A stretch of 64,000 nucleotides of DNA from Mesaphorura yosii (Eukaryota; Arthropoda; Collembola; Poduromorpha; Tullbergiidae). Location of the stretch: NCBI GenBank assembly GCA_009869945.1, contig WIXG01000294.1:1-64000 (forward strand), read 5' to 3'. A program made the position numbers and the translations under genes. Shown here one piece after another: positions 46,837 to 60,450 of this stretch. Under the pieces are notes generated by a model that saw only the letters and a program-made list of their open reading frames with translations, was not told the origin of the DNA and searched no databases. The stretch's first letter is position 1. Every line of letters starts with the position of its first letter.

Positions 46837-49800
46837 TTATATTTTACTAGTACCAGTTTTGCCACCACTTTTGACTGGAGATGGAGTCCAGTTTGACTTC
46901 ATAGTCAACGAGTCAGCGAGTGATGCCAGAGTGGAATCTAAATCTCCTGTCATTATGGGTTTGTTGGGCTGTTGCATGTCGCCACCGAATCCGCCCGCAG
47001 CGCCAGCGTTTCCAGTCTTTGATTGGTTTGTCGGTGTTAGAATCGATCCAAAGAAATCAACTGCGAAGAAACACAAAAACATGCAGCGTTAAAACACACG
47101 AATGGCAGTCGGAGTTTTAAGCATTGGTTTCTTTTCAACTCCCGAGACTTTTAAAGTGCTAATTGCATACGGCAAGTGTCTACATGGGCTCGGTTTCTGG
47201 AGGCTCTGGACTCCGAAGCCGTGAATCTCAGCATCTTTGAAAGACAAGAGATTTGATCCCAAAACCAATATTAAAAGTCCTGAAAGTGCGACAGTTAGAA
47301 GCAAGTCTATTGCTACTCAACAACACAGACAACAACAAAACACCAAACAAGACGGCAAGTGTCCAAGTAGTGCTCTCAAAATAGCTACCTGGCTGCTGCG
47401 GTTGCTTTGTGCCTGTTTGAGGTGTGGATGGTGGCGGAGGCGGCGGCTCCGCTGCTGCTTGCACAGAGTACACAGAAATAACAGTATTTTGCAAAACTGT
47501 CTAAACTTGCCTTAACAATTCACTTACTACTACCATATTTAAGTTAGAGTAGAGTGTTAGTGTCACGTGTAAACAAGGTTAAATGTTACGGGCATACAGA
47601 AAGACGTACATCCTTAGCAAATCGATTGTTAGTAAGCAACACAAGTTGTTGTAGTGCTGGAACTCGTTCGAAGACTGTTCAACTCGGTACCCACACGTAC
47701 TGTACAATAGATACACAAACCGGACTAGTTCCAGCGCTAGTTTGTTAGTTTCCAGCAGAGACAAAAGGGAGAATGCAATAAAGTGCAAGACAAAAGAGTG
47801 TTACGGCTTGAAATTTCCTTCACCTTGATCATTATTAGATCCAAACACATTATTGATATTATTATTATTTCCTCCTGCACCAAATGGCTGTTGAATCACT
47901 GGAGGCTGCTGAAAGAATGGGCCTCCTTGTTGTGGCATTCCCATCTGACCAGCTCCCATTCCCATCGGCATTGTGCCGTAGCCTCCGCCATAGTTGGGCT
48001 TCGGCTGCTGATACATAGGCCCAGGTCCGGCAGCAAACATGTCTGCGAATGGATTCGATGGCGCTGGTGGAAGTGCAGAGCCATTCGAGTCACCAAGTCC
48101 CAACTGAAGCAAATCGTCAAGCGCTGAACCACCTTTAATAATAGCATGTTACATTTCACAACACTTTCATCAGCTTTCTTTGTCTTTCTATGAGAAGTGA
48201 TAAATTACCTGATCCATTCTTTGCTGGTGGAGCAGAGAAGAGATCGAGAATTTGTTGAGACTGAGACGTGGCCTGAGGACCAGCTGCAGCCTTCGGTGGA
48301 GACGAGGCCAAGAATGGGTTCGTTGCAACTGGATAAAAGATACCACCAGAATCGTATAATCGAAACTACTTCTAATGAGGAACTTCAGCAGGCTTCCACC
48401 TACCTTTCTGCTCCTTAAACTGATTAAGGGCAGCTTCCTCCTCTGCCAGAGCAACCTTTGAAATAACAGAGTTCATTCAAATTGTTATTATTGTTCGAAT
48501 TGTTCAAATTTATTCGCGCGTGTATATATCAAGAAGTACACGCATATTAATAACAACAGCTCTTGTCTCTCTTTCTTCTCTCTTGTCCTTAAAGCTAACT
48601 CTCACCTTTTCTCCTCTCGTAATTTCACCTTACTGCTTACTCTTTACTTTACTCAGGTTAAGGTTAGAGGTTACTCTTGTTTAGTTTAAAGACTGCTAGT
48701 GCAAACAGTAGTTTAAAGAGTATGATAGAAATTGTCGGAATGGACCCGCTTTATAAGGTAAGGTAATATCAATTTTAGTGAATTCGTTACAGTGACTTTG
48801 AATTAAAGGAATGCAAATGTAATTTGCTTAATAGTGCCATGTAACAGCAAAGGTATTCACTTCATGGAGACTATATCCGGTAGCTTCAAGTGTAGCAACT
48901 GCAGTCATACGGTTCAGTTGAAGTCTTACGAGAACAAGAACCAAGCTAGAAGTTCCATCAGGGCTCACTGCATCAAGTGTTACCCCAATGTACGTGAGGC
49001 ATTATATGCGCATAAGTCCGAGGCAAGAAAGAAAGATCCTTCGAAGTATAACAACATGAGAAACAAGAGTAAGGCCAAACGAAATCTTGAAGTCGAAGAA
49101 GATACTAAAGCCGCGCCAAAGAAGTGCGAAAATTATTGCACGCAGTAAGAAATTATTACGAAATCATGAACTTTGAATCTATTAAGTCGCTACAATTTTA
49201 CTTCTCTTTAATCTTAGCGCTCGTGCCAGACGTGTGAATTATAATTCGGAGACTGAGCTAGAAACGGCAGAATCATTTTGGACTGTAAGTATTTGCTGCA
49301 TTGCTTATACTTAATTAACTAAATTCTAAGTAATTTATTATTATATTACTCTGTTGACAGTTACTGGGTGGCTGCCATAATGCTGTGAAGAAATCAGTAA
49401 CGCGACCACAATAGGTTATGTTGAATAAGAAAATGGAAAATTCGAACGCGCATATTCTTCTATCAAGAAAAGATAGACATGATGCTTGTGTTCTGGCCGA
49501 ACAAAATCATGAATTGATATATATAGTGAAGAAAATCTCAACACAATGAAACGACGGTTTTTTGGACTATTTCATTACACGGATGACAACATAAAACTCT
49601 TCGACTACAGTTCACTAAAAATGGATCTTCTGATATGGAGTCAGATTAATTGCTGTTTCTCTTATTCTATTCCAACTTTCCATTGTCGTTATTATGTTGT
49701 TATCATATAAGTCATGTTTCGGTATAATCCTGCAAATAAACTTACCTGCTTCTGCTTTTCGTCGGATGCAATGAATGCAGTAGAAGTATTGCTGAATGTA

Positions 49801-52795
49801 GTTACGTCAACTGAGTTTTGTTTCGTGGTGGGAGTGTACTTTCTCCCCTCCAAACTTGCAAGATGTTGCTCTAACGCGTCAAGCAGTGAGCTCGGAGCCT
49901 TCGCTACAAGTGAACAAAATATTTTCCAGTTAGATTGCATGCAAAAATTTCCATCTGGATTTTGCATAAATCAGTAGTCACATACCCAAATCTGGAATGT
50001 CGCCTTTATCAATGCCTACAGCTTCCGCAACCTGAAAAGTCATAAAAAAGGCTGAGCAAAATGTAATGCATAATTAAAGGACTTGGTGAAATTACTTTTA
50101 GAAATTCTGCCACTTTGTCCATCCTGTAAATATAAAAAAATATATAAAAGTAATAGGGTTACATACATTAAAATAAAACCTTACCTTGTCAAGAATTTCT
50201 TGTAAAAGTCGAGCGCGTCTCTTGCGTTCTTCTTGTTCATTGAAAAGAATTTCTCAAGAAGATTGATCACTGCATCATTGTACGTTGCAAAAAGACGAAT
50301 CAGATCACGGAACATTAGTGAAAACGCCACGCGCATCAACGAGTTTCGGTGTATGTCGTCGGGAGAAGAATCAAACTCTAACAACGCATCCATTTGTGAT
50401 TGCAGGACTGGAAATGTTTTCAGCAGAGGGTCAGTGCCCATCGTACGCAGAGTTCCATCTTCTTTCCTGAAATTCGAGTCAATTTTTACAAGTGAGTATT
50501 CAAGCATTGAAATCGTAACTTTCATCGAACAGAACACAGAAGTTCATTTAATTACCCTCTCTTGACTTTACAGAAGTCAAATGCCATTAATCTGTATGAC
50601 AGAGCCTTCTCATTCAAGTATTTCGAGTATCGTCGAATAAATGGCGAGACCTCGTATCCTGCAAAAGTAAAGGGCATATTTGTTAGCTGGACTTCATGAC
50701 ATGGCGTTCATGAACTAAAAAGTCAAGACAAATGTTGAAACCAACAAACTAAACTAAACTGCACGCAAAAAATATGCATGCAAGGCGAAATTTCTTGTGT
50801 CATCCAGTATTTTGTATCGTGTTGATCTTGCAGGCAAAAGCCATTCATGAGTCTAGTCATTGTTGGCTCGGCTAACAAGTGCGATATGACGAGTAACCGG
50901 TTTCAAGCATTGAAACTCAACTTAACGTGAGTAGCCACAGTCATTGTATTATGACTCTACTTGCTTTCAACCTTCAACCAAGGTCATGCGCAAAGATAAC
51001 CCTGCTTTTGTTAAGAACAAATTAGTAGTCGCTAGTCACTAAGCCTCTGTGGAAATAATTTCTCTTGCACACGCGACGAATGGGTTAAGCTAGGCTATCA
51101 TGGAAGATGTTCGCCATTCGCTTAAGAAACATTCCTACTTCCGAAAGTGAGATCAATAAAGATGAGTAAATGAGTTTAAGGCGACGGTATGGACAAGTCC
51201 GCGCCCGGTAAGGACAGAAATGATGGATGGCAAGAGTACACACAGAAATAGAAATAGATTCGTTATATAATTGCCAAGGTCGAGCATATGCGCGAGTGCG
51301 AGCATTGCAGAAGTGGGAAATTACACGTTTGACTGTAACTTACATCGCATGTCCCCGATTCCATTTAAACGATTAAAACTAATTTAGTTGTGTATTCAAC
51401 ACGATTTGAGTCCTCGAGGTTAGCACGCCCTAGTTCGAAGTGCCGAAGTCCGGAGAAGCCACGTCATTTTGCATTTCCACTATCTTTATGAACTGGCTTT
51501 TTAACATTGAGTGACGAAATGAAATATGGATACGGCATCGCATAAACGAGCTAAACATGCGAAAAATTTTGAGGTATTGCCAACATTGAAATTCATGAAA
51601 CAATTCCTCACACCAAGCATCGAGCTTGGGGCATGAGCTTGCGATGATCATAAAACTATATGGCGATGGCGGGATGGTGTCAAAAGTCAATACAATAATC
51701 GCTCCAGTTCGCTGAAATAGGTAGAAAATTTAAACACTCAAACAATTGCTCGCTCTTTGACGCCCATTAAGATATCCAATTTCCAGGCATGGCCATATGT
51801 TATTTCAACTTTTCGATAATGCTCAATGCTCCTTGTAGCTGACGCAAATTATTGAAACCAGATGAATTAAACCAAAGAACATGAATACGCATGCATTAAC
51901 TCATTAATCATAACACTCAAGCGCTCTCTATGTAAAATAAAAATTGCCAACTCTACAGTTCACAGTTTACAACGCAAGCATTAAACCTCCGAGAAAATTG
52001 TGGAATTATTATTTACCCCTAGGTCCAGCAGCAGCCAAGGCTTGGGAGAAAGCACAAGATAAATGTAAATTAGTTATGACTTCATTTGGAAGGAAAATAT
52101 TGCGCGGAACAGGAACTTATATTGAGAACTTTAGTGAAATTGCATCAATGCGCGCCGATCCATCAAGACTTCACATTCTTCCATTTTCTATCATATTTTA
52201 TGTACTTAAGATGTTCAGATTTCATTGATGAGTTTCATAAAACTTAAATTGATGTAAAGTGGTCTTTACCTTGAGGATTAGCTTTGTCGAGGAACGATTG
52301 AAGTTGGAATGTGTTGTTACTAGACGCCAAATACTGAGTGAATCTCTGCAATAACCAAATTATGCATTAATTTTACATATTTCACATTTGACGCCATGTT
52401 AATTCGCATTCCATTCTCGTCACCTCATTTCCGTAGCACATTAGATGGTGTGTCGTCACAAGAGCCTTAAACACGACAACCCAACTGACATTTTGTGATC
52501 TCTCGATCAGAAGATTGGCTAACTGGAGAATTGATACATTCGGCTCGTTGGTACAGTGCACCAGATCTATAAAATATCAAATGAGAAGGAATTTGAACTT
52601 GGATGTAGTACAAATTATCAGCATGCAAATCACGATTCACGAATATGGTTGCTTACAGTCAAGATGTTTCTTCTTTGGTGGTATCATTTCTTCTGTCGTT
52701 GCTTTACAGACCGCCTTAGCCAGTCCTTGGCCTGCAAGTGAGTGCTTGGCAGCCAGGAGGCGGTCACCGATTGTCTGTCCACTAGACATCGCCAT
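46837..52795 (-). CDS. Clathrin assembly protein AP180/PICALM
   Basis: Endocytic adaptor: the N-terminal ANTH domain binds PI(4,5)P2 and SNAREs, and the flexible tail binds clathrin, AP-2 and EH proteins. Coding exons in transcript order: 52795-52657, 52566-52424, 52345-52270, 50658-50556, 50466-50185, 50123-50096 (28 bases), 50031-49986, 49903-49746, 48455-48404, 48328-48209, 48132-47824, 47457-47389 and 47060-46837. They close to 582 aa. The lipid-binding KKKHLDYL run and the VHCTNEPN block are present. Tail motifs include ILDLF (clathrin-box-like), DDLLQL and two NPF motifs. The last exon carries [13 protein letters not shown], the conserved C-terminal block of the family. If the donor at 47823 is not used, exon 11 reads on to a stop at 47801, giving a 492-aa form without that block. 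The 1.6-kb and 1.3-kb introns contain plus-strand frames. Confidence 0.93.
48864..49414 (+). CDS. Putative small Cys/His protein nested in AP180 intron 8
   Basis: Not recognised. Three exons on the strand opposite AP180, 48864-49144, 49218-49284 and 49361-49414, have matching phases (2, then 0) and good donors (GTAAGA, GTAAGT) and acceptors. They give 133 aa from the first in-frame ATG. Near the N-terminus a probable zinc site reads FKCSNC, then a 17-residue spacer, then HCIKC. A Lys/Arg-rich stretch follows ([23 protein letters not shown]). An acceptor-like TTAATAG lies just before the open frame, so an upstream exon may exist, though the obvious one ending at 48756 does not keep phase. It could be a small nested gene or the remnant of a mobile-element protein. 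Confidence 0.4.
51960..52228 (+). CDS. Unrecognised open frame nested in AP180 intron 3
   Basis: A plus-strand frame without its own ATG begins after an acceptor-like CTCTACAG ending at 51958 and runs 89 codons to a stop at 52226. Its residue mix looks protein-like ([34 protein letters not shown]) and ends in a hydrophobic stretch. I find no partner exon, so it may be a terminal exon, a processed-gene fragment or chance. The quoted runs are partial and no family comes to mind. Confidence 0.25.
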
Positions 52796-54651
52796 TTTGA
52801 TGCGGATTGTTCAAGGTTTACTACAGTTTTACGTAAAATTTTGCGAGCTCGTCGTATTTGGGTGTGGATCGTGGAAAGAAGCAGCGGTAGTCAACAGCCG
52901 ACAGGATGTTGAAGTGGCAAACTGGGTTCGATTCTCGCTCCACACGAGAATTCAATTGCAATCGCAGGCTGCGTACGTGATGTGATTTGCACACTTCTGG
53001 CCGCACACTGGAAACAACTGCGACGGTCTACTCCATGTCTGTCCCCTTAATGTGAATTGACCGACATAAAATTTCAAATAATTCAAATTATTGCACTTGA
53101 ATGACTTGGCTGCAATCTTTTCTTCGCTGTTGCATTGCAAGAAGCTGACAAGACTGCAATAAATATTACATTACAGCCAGCGGAGAAGAATGGCACTCGT
53201 AAGAAATGAAATCACTTGACTAGAGTGGACCAAGACCAAGTGCTTATACAAACTTACTGCATTGACAGAAGGTTATTCTGCTTCTTGTATAAAATAGGGC
53301 GAAGTTTCTGTATTAAAACCACCACACTGCTGCACACTGACTGACTACGTTGTTGTAGAATTGAATCGATTTCAGATAAACGCCCATCTGAGTCTGAGTC
53401 TGAGCAAAAGCGCAAGGCAACAACGGACTGATGCCAGGCCAGGGAACAGGCAGGCGAGAACCAGCACCAGTGTTTAAATGTCAAGTGCATTCTATTGGCA
53501 AGCTTATACTCTGTGCTATCACAATGTTATTCGCAATAATTCGCGTGTTTGCCGTTTGCGTGAGGAACAGCAAACATGGACCGGGGTCTCGGTCTCACAC
53601 AAGATGCCGACAATTTGCACAAGGCCGGACACGCGCCCCTGGCTACCCCATCGACATGCCATCCCATCCCCATCTTTCAATCTTACACGTCCCAAGTCCC
53701 AATCCCAATCCGGTATTCCCATTCTTATACTAAAGCGTGAAAACATCCCATCGCGGTTCGTTGCATTTCTTCAGTCATCTTTCACCGGCAGAACGTTTTG
53801 ACTGCCACAGCCTCCAAGACGTGGAACAGCCTCATCGTTTGTCGTCGTTTTTCGCTGGTTAACTTCTATCAGCAATGTCATAAAATCCAAATTCTTAGGA
53901 TTCTACCGGTCCATCGTCGATTTAGACCGCCTATTTACATTCGCATTTGGCAGACCTGGCGAACCTGCGAACGTCATTGGATGCACAGACGAAACAATTA
54001 GCCTTTGAGTAAAAATCAAGTGAGACAAGATGAAAAATAGAAACTTTCAAAATTCAACTTCGAACTACACCGCCCACTGCGAACTGCAAGCTGCAGTTGT
54101 CGAAATCACATTATTGCTCTAATTAATTAGGCATTGTATTGTTGGTTACGAATTCAAGTGATATTCGCGTATCCACTTGAGAGAATGTTGAACGCATGCT
54201 GGCTAGCATTTTGCTTGCATCAGGAATCCTGATTCAGGATGATGATGCTTAGAAAAGATGCATAATGCGCCTGTTGCTGTTCAGTTAGTAAAGATTCCTG
54301 CTTGCCACAAGTATCTGATGTGATCCGAGTGAAAGTAGTCGTACGAGCTAGCTGAGTCAGCAAGTGAGCGAATGAATTCAAATCTTCGAATGAGGATTCA
54401 GCAACGTGCCGATCGTGCCTATGTATAATCGCATCTGCATAGCGTATTGCATTACACAATTCTCCACCCGCAATATTGTTGCACATTATTCTTCGGGAAG
54501 TTGCGTGGTTAGATTAGATTCTTATTTTGGTAGAATTAATTTAATAAGGTCATCAATTGTTGGAGTTCTTGATTTTGTGGAGCTGAGTATCTTCCAGTGA
54601 TCCGTGATTAATTACTAAATTCACTGCACTTGTACAAGATTGAAAGGCAGC
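52796..54651. other. Divergent intergenic region, AP180 / AK6
   Basis: About 1.9 kb with both promoters and 5' UTRs. A tRNA-like segment lies at 52862-52945. No coding exon is supported. Confidence 0.5.
52862..52945 (+). other. tRNA-like segment, possibly a decayed tRNA or SINE head
   Basis: The ends GTGTGGA and TCCACAC can form a perfect 7-bp acceptor-like stem 84 bases apart. A canonical T-loop TTCGATT sits at the right distance from the 3' end with a stem of four pairs out of five, two of them wobbles. The middle hairpin CAACA/TGTTG has a 10-base loop, too large for an anticodon loop. A working tRNA is unlikely. Confidence 0.25.
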
Positions 54652-55554
<903 letters not shown>

Positions 55555-56934
55555 GAGCCCGAGTCCACAACTGCCGTTACCTCAAAGTACACATAACTTT
55601 ACTTGTTCTAGATAGAGCTGAACTAACCAATAACAGCCCCAACATGGTTAAGTTAAGGCTAAGGCACTAGTATTATTTCAGACCTGATCAACTGATTTTT
55701 CTATGCAAATTCCTGTTGATGTTGATGGTAAATAATTCGCGATTATTTATGTTAGCCTGAGGCAAGTGATCAAATAAAAACAGACTTGGAGTTTTCCATT
55801 CCAGAACCTAGAAGAAATGGTACACGACGTGATTTGTAACTGTATTTTTATTCTTTTCTGATAATTTCATCATTTCCGTCTAACATCAGCAACCGCCGTT
55901 ATACAAAGTAAGTAAATCGGTTACGTCCCCGTCGAATTTGACTGATTTTGCTAAATTCCTGAGCCAATACCAGTGTTTAATACAATCCATTGTAAATTCA
56001 TTGAAAATCGAGTGCGTGTGTAACACGTTACGTTACATAACACATAAACATTTGTATTCGTAGACAGATGTATACATAAAACTCCAGAGTTTATAACATG
56101 TTACATGTACACAAAGTTCCATTACATTATAGACAATAGACACGCCTTACAAATTTGATTCAAGTCGATAGGATAGTCGATATCCAAGGCTCGCTCGCGA
56201 CGGCCATGGCTTTTTAATATTCAAAAATATAGAGCGAACAACGTACAGCATCTTTTACAGTAGTTTTCATTGCTTTTGTGTAAGGGCAGGGAAACGTGTA
56301 CGTACGTGGCTTCCGTAATTAGTTATAAATATTTCTACATCACTTCAGACTAATGATAACAATGATACTAATCATATACTTCAGTTTCTACTTGTACGCA
56401 CGGGAAACTACACTACGTTTCTCTACGGCACAATGCAATTTGATGATGCGACTGATCAATTCATCATAGTTCATAGTGAGTTCAAGAAGCAAGTAGCAAT
56501 ATAGAAAACGAACCTCGTACGGCAAAGTAACGAGTTTCAATACCTCATTTATGAATTGGTTCTTAACACATAAGGATAAGGATAAAGAACTTTCGTATGA
56601 GTATCAAACTCATTCAATTAAAGCCGGAGCGCCTGAGTTCAAGTCAAGTCCAAGTCTAGCGTATTGAATTATTAACTTATCGTAAATATTGGAACACAAT
56701 TGTGCATTCATTCTTGCAATGATTTGGCTAATTTCAACGATAAACCTTTAACATGAATCAAGAAATTAACGTTGGGGCTTCACGAAGCCGAATTCATACT
56801 CCCTGGAAAGGTAAATAATGTCTACTTTGATTTGATATCCTAAAAGTTCGATTGGACGAGAAAAGCTTGTCTCGGATTTCGTAAAAATTGGCGTTTCTTC
56901 TCAAAATAAGAAAACAAATGCAAAAAATTTAAAT
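55555..56934. other. Convergent 3' region, AK6 / CREB
   Basis: About 1.4 kb of AT-rich sequence, probably AK6 3' UTR up to about 55800 and a long CREB 3' UTR from the other side. No coding exon supported. Confidence 0.55.
55773..55778 (+). terminator. AATAAA polyadenylation signal for AK6
   Basis: A canonical hexamer 219 bases after the AK6 stop codon, on the same strand. Confidence 0.65.
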
Positions 56935-59900
56935 CTATTCAGTTTTTTGCTGGCAATACAGCTCCTTCAATGATTTCAATTCGTCAATGAGGGCCTTGTT
57001 TTGATTCTCAAGCACCGCGACTCGATTCTCAAGGCATTTGATGTACTCCTTCTTCTTCCGCCGACACTCGCGTGCAGCTTCTCTGTTTTTAAGTAATCGG
57101 ATTTCTCGCTTCCGCGTCTGCTCCTATTGTGACAATATAAAAAGCATTTTAATAACAATCACATGACAGTAAAAAGTGTGATGGGATCGAATTTCGAATG
57201 AACATGAAATCAGAAATCGAAGTGTCATCCAAGAGAAGTTTTGAATGAGAACGTTTTTCCTGCACAGGTTCAAGTAATAACAAACATCAAATTCAAGGGC
57301 AGTTTTCTTTGAATTTCTTTGCTCAGAGGAATGAAAACAGGGGAGCAATGTTAGGGGCTCTAGGCAAAACAAAACCATCATGATGAGCGAAAAAGAAGCG
57401 TAGCTTAGAATATTTAAAAATCAAGATCTGTAGGCCGGCAAAGAAGGAAGGAGTCCATCTGGGATGAACCACCGCCCGTGGTGTCTTGTTACACTTTCAC
57501 ACACACTTATAACAATTTTAATTCAGAACTAAATTTTTACTTCGAAAATGGAAACCGAATTTAAAATTCAAATTGCGCAGCTGTGAAACGTTAGCACTCG
57601 ATGTTTGAGTGACAGTTTTTCGTCGATTAGAAAATAATACTTCAGTGAAGGGTGCTTGAGAGGGGCAACTCATAACCACATAGACTTTTATATTTGTAAA
57701 GAATTAGACTCAGAACCAACCTCGGGCGGGTGGTGGCCTCCTCCACCTGAAACTACAACGGATGGTGAGCTTGATGCTGAGGATGATACAGGACGAATTG
57801 TGTAAGCTTGTAATTCACCTCCAACTGCAAGAGATCAAAGGACCATTTAAATCTGAGGCCTCAATGTCAATTCTAGATGCACGGTGAAATTGTAATCAGT
57901 AATCTTTACCTGGGACGAAGAATTGTTGACCATCGTGAGACTGAGCGTACTGTACAATTGTACCACCTAGTTTATAAAATATTCTCATCAACGCCCGCCG
58001 CAGACCTTGACACATTCGTGCTATATCCAAGCAGTGAAAGAAAATACTAACCGGCGGTTCCAGCATTCGTCATCGTGATGGTCTGGAGGGCAGTTGCAGA
58101 GTTCGTCGCATCCGCGCTTGTATTTACACCTAAACCCAGCGTGCTAGCGTTTAAAACTTTAACAACTCCTGGAGGGTACTGACTTCCGCCAATGACAAGA
58201 TTTCCGCTGTTGTGGTCCAGTGGATCTTGGCTTGATTCTGAAGTCCCAGGAGAGTCACCCTTATCTACACATCATAGGCGCAATCTTATCAATCCTGTCT
58301 CGTGCATATTCTTGTAGCATTGGAGAAATGAGCTCACCTGCGATTTCCGATGCACCTAAATCGTTCAAGATCTTCCTGTAGGAGGGCCGCCTCGTGAGGA
58401 TGTCCCTCCTTCGCCTATCGCGAATGCTTGGGTGCTCCACGCCGTCGTTTGATAATGATTCGTCACTATGATGAGGTTCCTGCAACACTTGCACGGTTTG
58501 TATCGCTCCGCCGGTGGTTTGTATTACGCTTGAATTTGGCTTTGACGAGACAAGAATTACGTTTCCTTTGGACAATTGTAAATGACCAGATGCACTCTGA
58601 ATTACTGACGGAGTCTGAATCACCGTCTGGAAAAAAATTGGGAGTAAGAGTTAGTAGGCGCATTTTCACAAGTCGAAATCGCAAGCCATGTCAATGAAGC
58701 TCGGCGCTCGGGGCATGAAGGTGGAAGGTTTTTGTTTTCGCTCTTGGAATAAGCGAAAACAAATCCCCCTTTTCTTTTTCTAAGCAGTTCGCAAGTCAAA
58801 TCCGTTATTTTGTTTATTCGTTAATTACGAACTTGTGCGAACTGCTCGTAACTTAAACATGACGGATTTCTTTGAAAAGGAAACAGAAAAAAAGTTTACA
58901 CTGGAGAAAAAGAATGTTAATTGGAAACATGATACTCAAACAAGCAGAAAGGGAGGTGGTGCCCTATAAATTAACAATGGAACAGGAAATATACTACGAT
59001 AACTACGACTTCGCGTGCGGAGGAGGTGGTGGTGGAGGATCGGAGAAGGTTTCAAGACGAAAAGAAGATCGTAAACAAAGTAAAATAAAAAACTGACCAG
59101 CAGGAACAGAACAGCAGCAAAACCAAAAGGTGAATATCAGCAGGACTGAGAATTCTTACATTACGTATTACGAGTACAGATGCAACAATGTAATCAAATT
59201 AATGAGAGAAAATGCACGTAAAAATAAAAATAACACAAGCAAATTCCGAACTGAACTGATAGCACCATTCAAAGTATAACCATTGAAGTATTCATTGAAG
59301 TAAGGAAACACGATGATGAGACTTGACGAGTTGCAGTACGACTAAAGTTAACTTGACTTAAAGAAAGATTATGTTTACGAAAATAAATAGTCTTGCGTCA
59401 TCAACCGACTTCTTACGTTAACGTTGCACGATTAAGCAGCCGCAGTATACTTGTTGGTATTGATTGTAAACCATCTAACAATCAGAAATGTTATGTGAGA
59501 ATATGACGAATGACGATAGCGATCACGCTTTGTGTGACGTGTGGCTGAAAGATCAGCAGTTTATATTTGTATCGCCTTAATCTATTATTGGCGGCCGTTG
59601 GTCGTTTGTTGACGTAATCAAATGTTCATTCAATGGGACCGGATACTTTCCGCCCTCACTGCCTGCGCCTTGTATTGATTGTATGGAATTAATGGAGCAT
59701 GAGTTTTGGAAACCACGTACAGTACAACAAAACACTTGTGCATGTGCACGTTATTTGTTTTGAATTGCGATCTTGGCATGGCTTTGTCTGTCTGGCGACT
59801 GTGATTACACGCGCACTCGGCAAAACTCTGTAAAACTGCTGTTTTTCAAGTCCCAGTGACGCAAAACTCTGTTTACATTTACATGAAGCCTAGCCGATGA

Positions 59901-60450
59901 AGTTGCAAGTTTGTCAAAGGCTAATTGAAGTGGCAGTGGCAGTGTCCTGAGTTTAAACTGAGAAAGTAGAAAATGTGCTCTAAGCTTAACGGCTTCACTC
60001 TACGAACTGTACACTGAGGAATTTCAAGAAATTGGGAACCTGTGGTAAGGAGACATGTACAATACTCAGTCCTGATGATTTCGCCATGGTTTCTAGCTGC
60101 TGCCCGTTCAACTTGGTCTGTTTTATGGTAGTGACATGAGATGATGGAGGAGCAGAAGCAGAAGCGGAAGTGGCTGTAGTTGTATTGGGATTGGTGACAG
60201 AGTGTCTCACCGAGGAATTTGTCGATGGCGACGACGCACTGTGGTGATTGTTGTTGTTGCTGCTTGTAAGCGTATTCTCCAAGATGCTTAAATTATTACT
60301 ATTTTGGTGGTGGTTATTGTTGTTGAACTTTGCAGAAGTTGTCGTTCCACCCGAGTGATGATTTGACTGCGAAATGTGAATTTTCTGTGAAGCGTCCTTT
60401 CTATCCCCTGCTACTTGTTCTTGCTTGATATCCTGAACCAGTACTTCCAT
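56935..60450 (-). CDS. CREB/CREM/ATF1-type cAMP-responsive bZIP factor
   Basis: Nuclear activator that binds CRE sites as a dimer and recruits CBP/p300 after kinase phosphorylation. Exons in transcript order: 60450-60040, 58626-58338, 58264-58052, 57966-57910, 57824-57721 and 57123-56935. They close to 420 aa. The N-terminus is Asn/His/Ser/Thr-rich low complexity. The kinase-inducible domain holds RRPSYRKILNDL, whose PKA-type serine is about residue 219. A Q/T-rich activation region follows (ALQTITMTNAGTA, VQYAQSHDGQQ). The bZIP is in the last exon: basic region NREAARECRRKKKEY and a leucine zipper starting CLENRVAVLENQN. Donors 60040 and 58626 flank a 1.4-kb first intron. One invertebrate gene probably serves for the vertebrate CREB1/CREM/ATF1 set. 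Confidence 0.95.

Noticed and set aside
58872..59096. Plus-strand frame with a glycine run inside CREB intron 1
   Set aside because: Non-ATG start, simple-sequence run, no homology. Probably chance.
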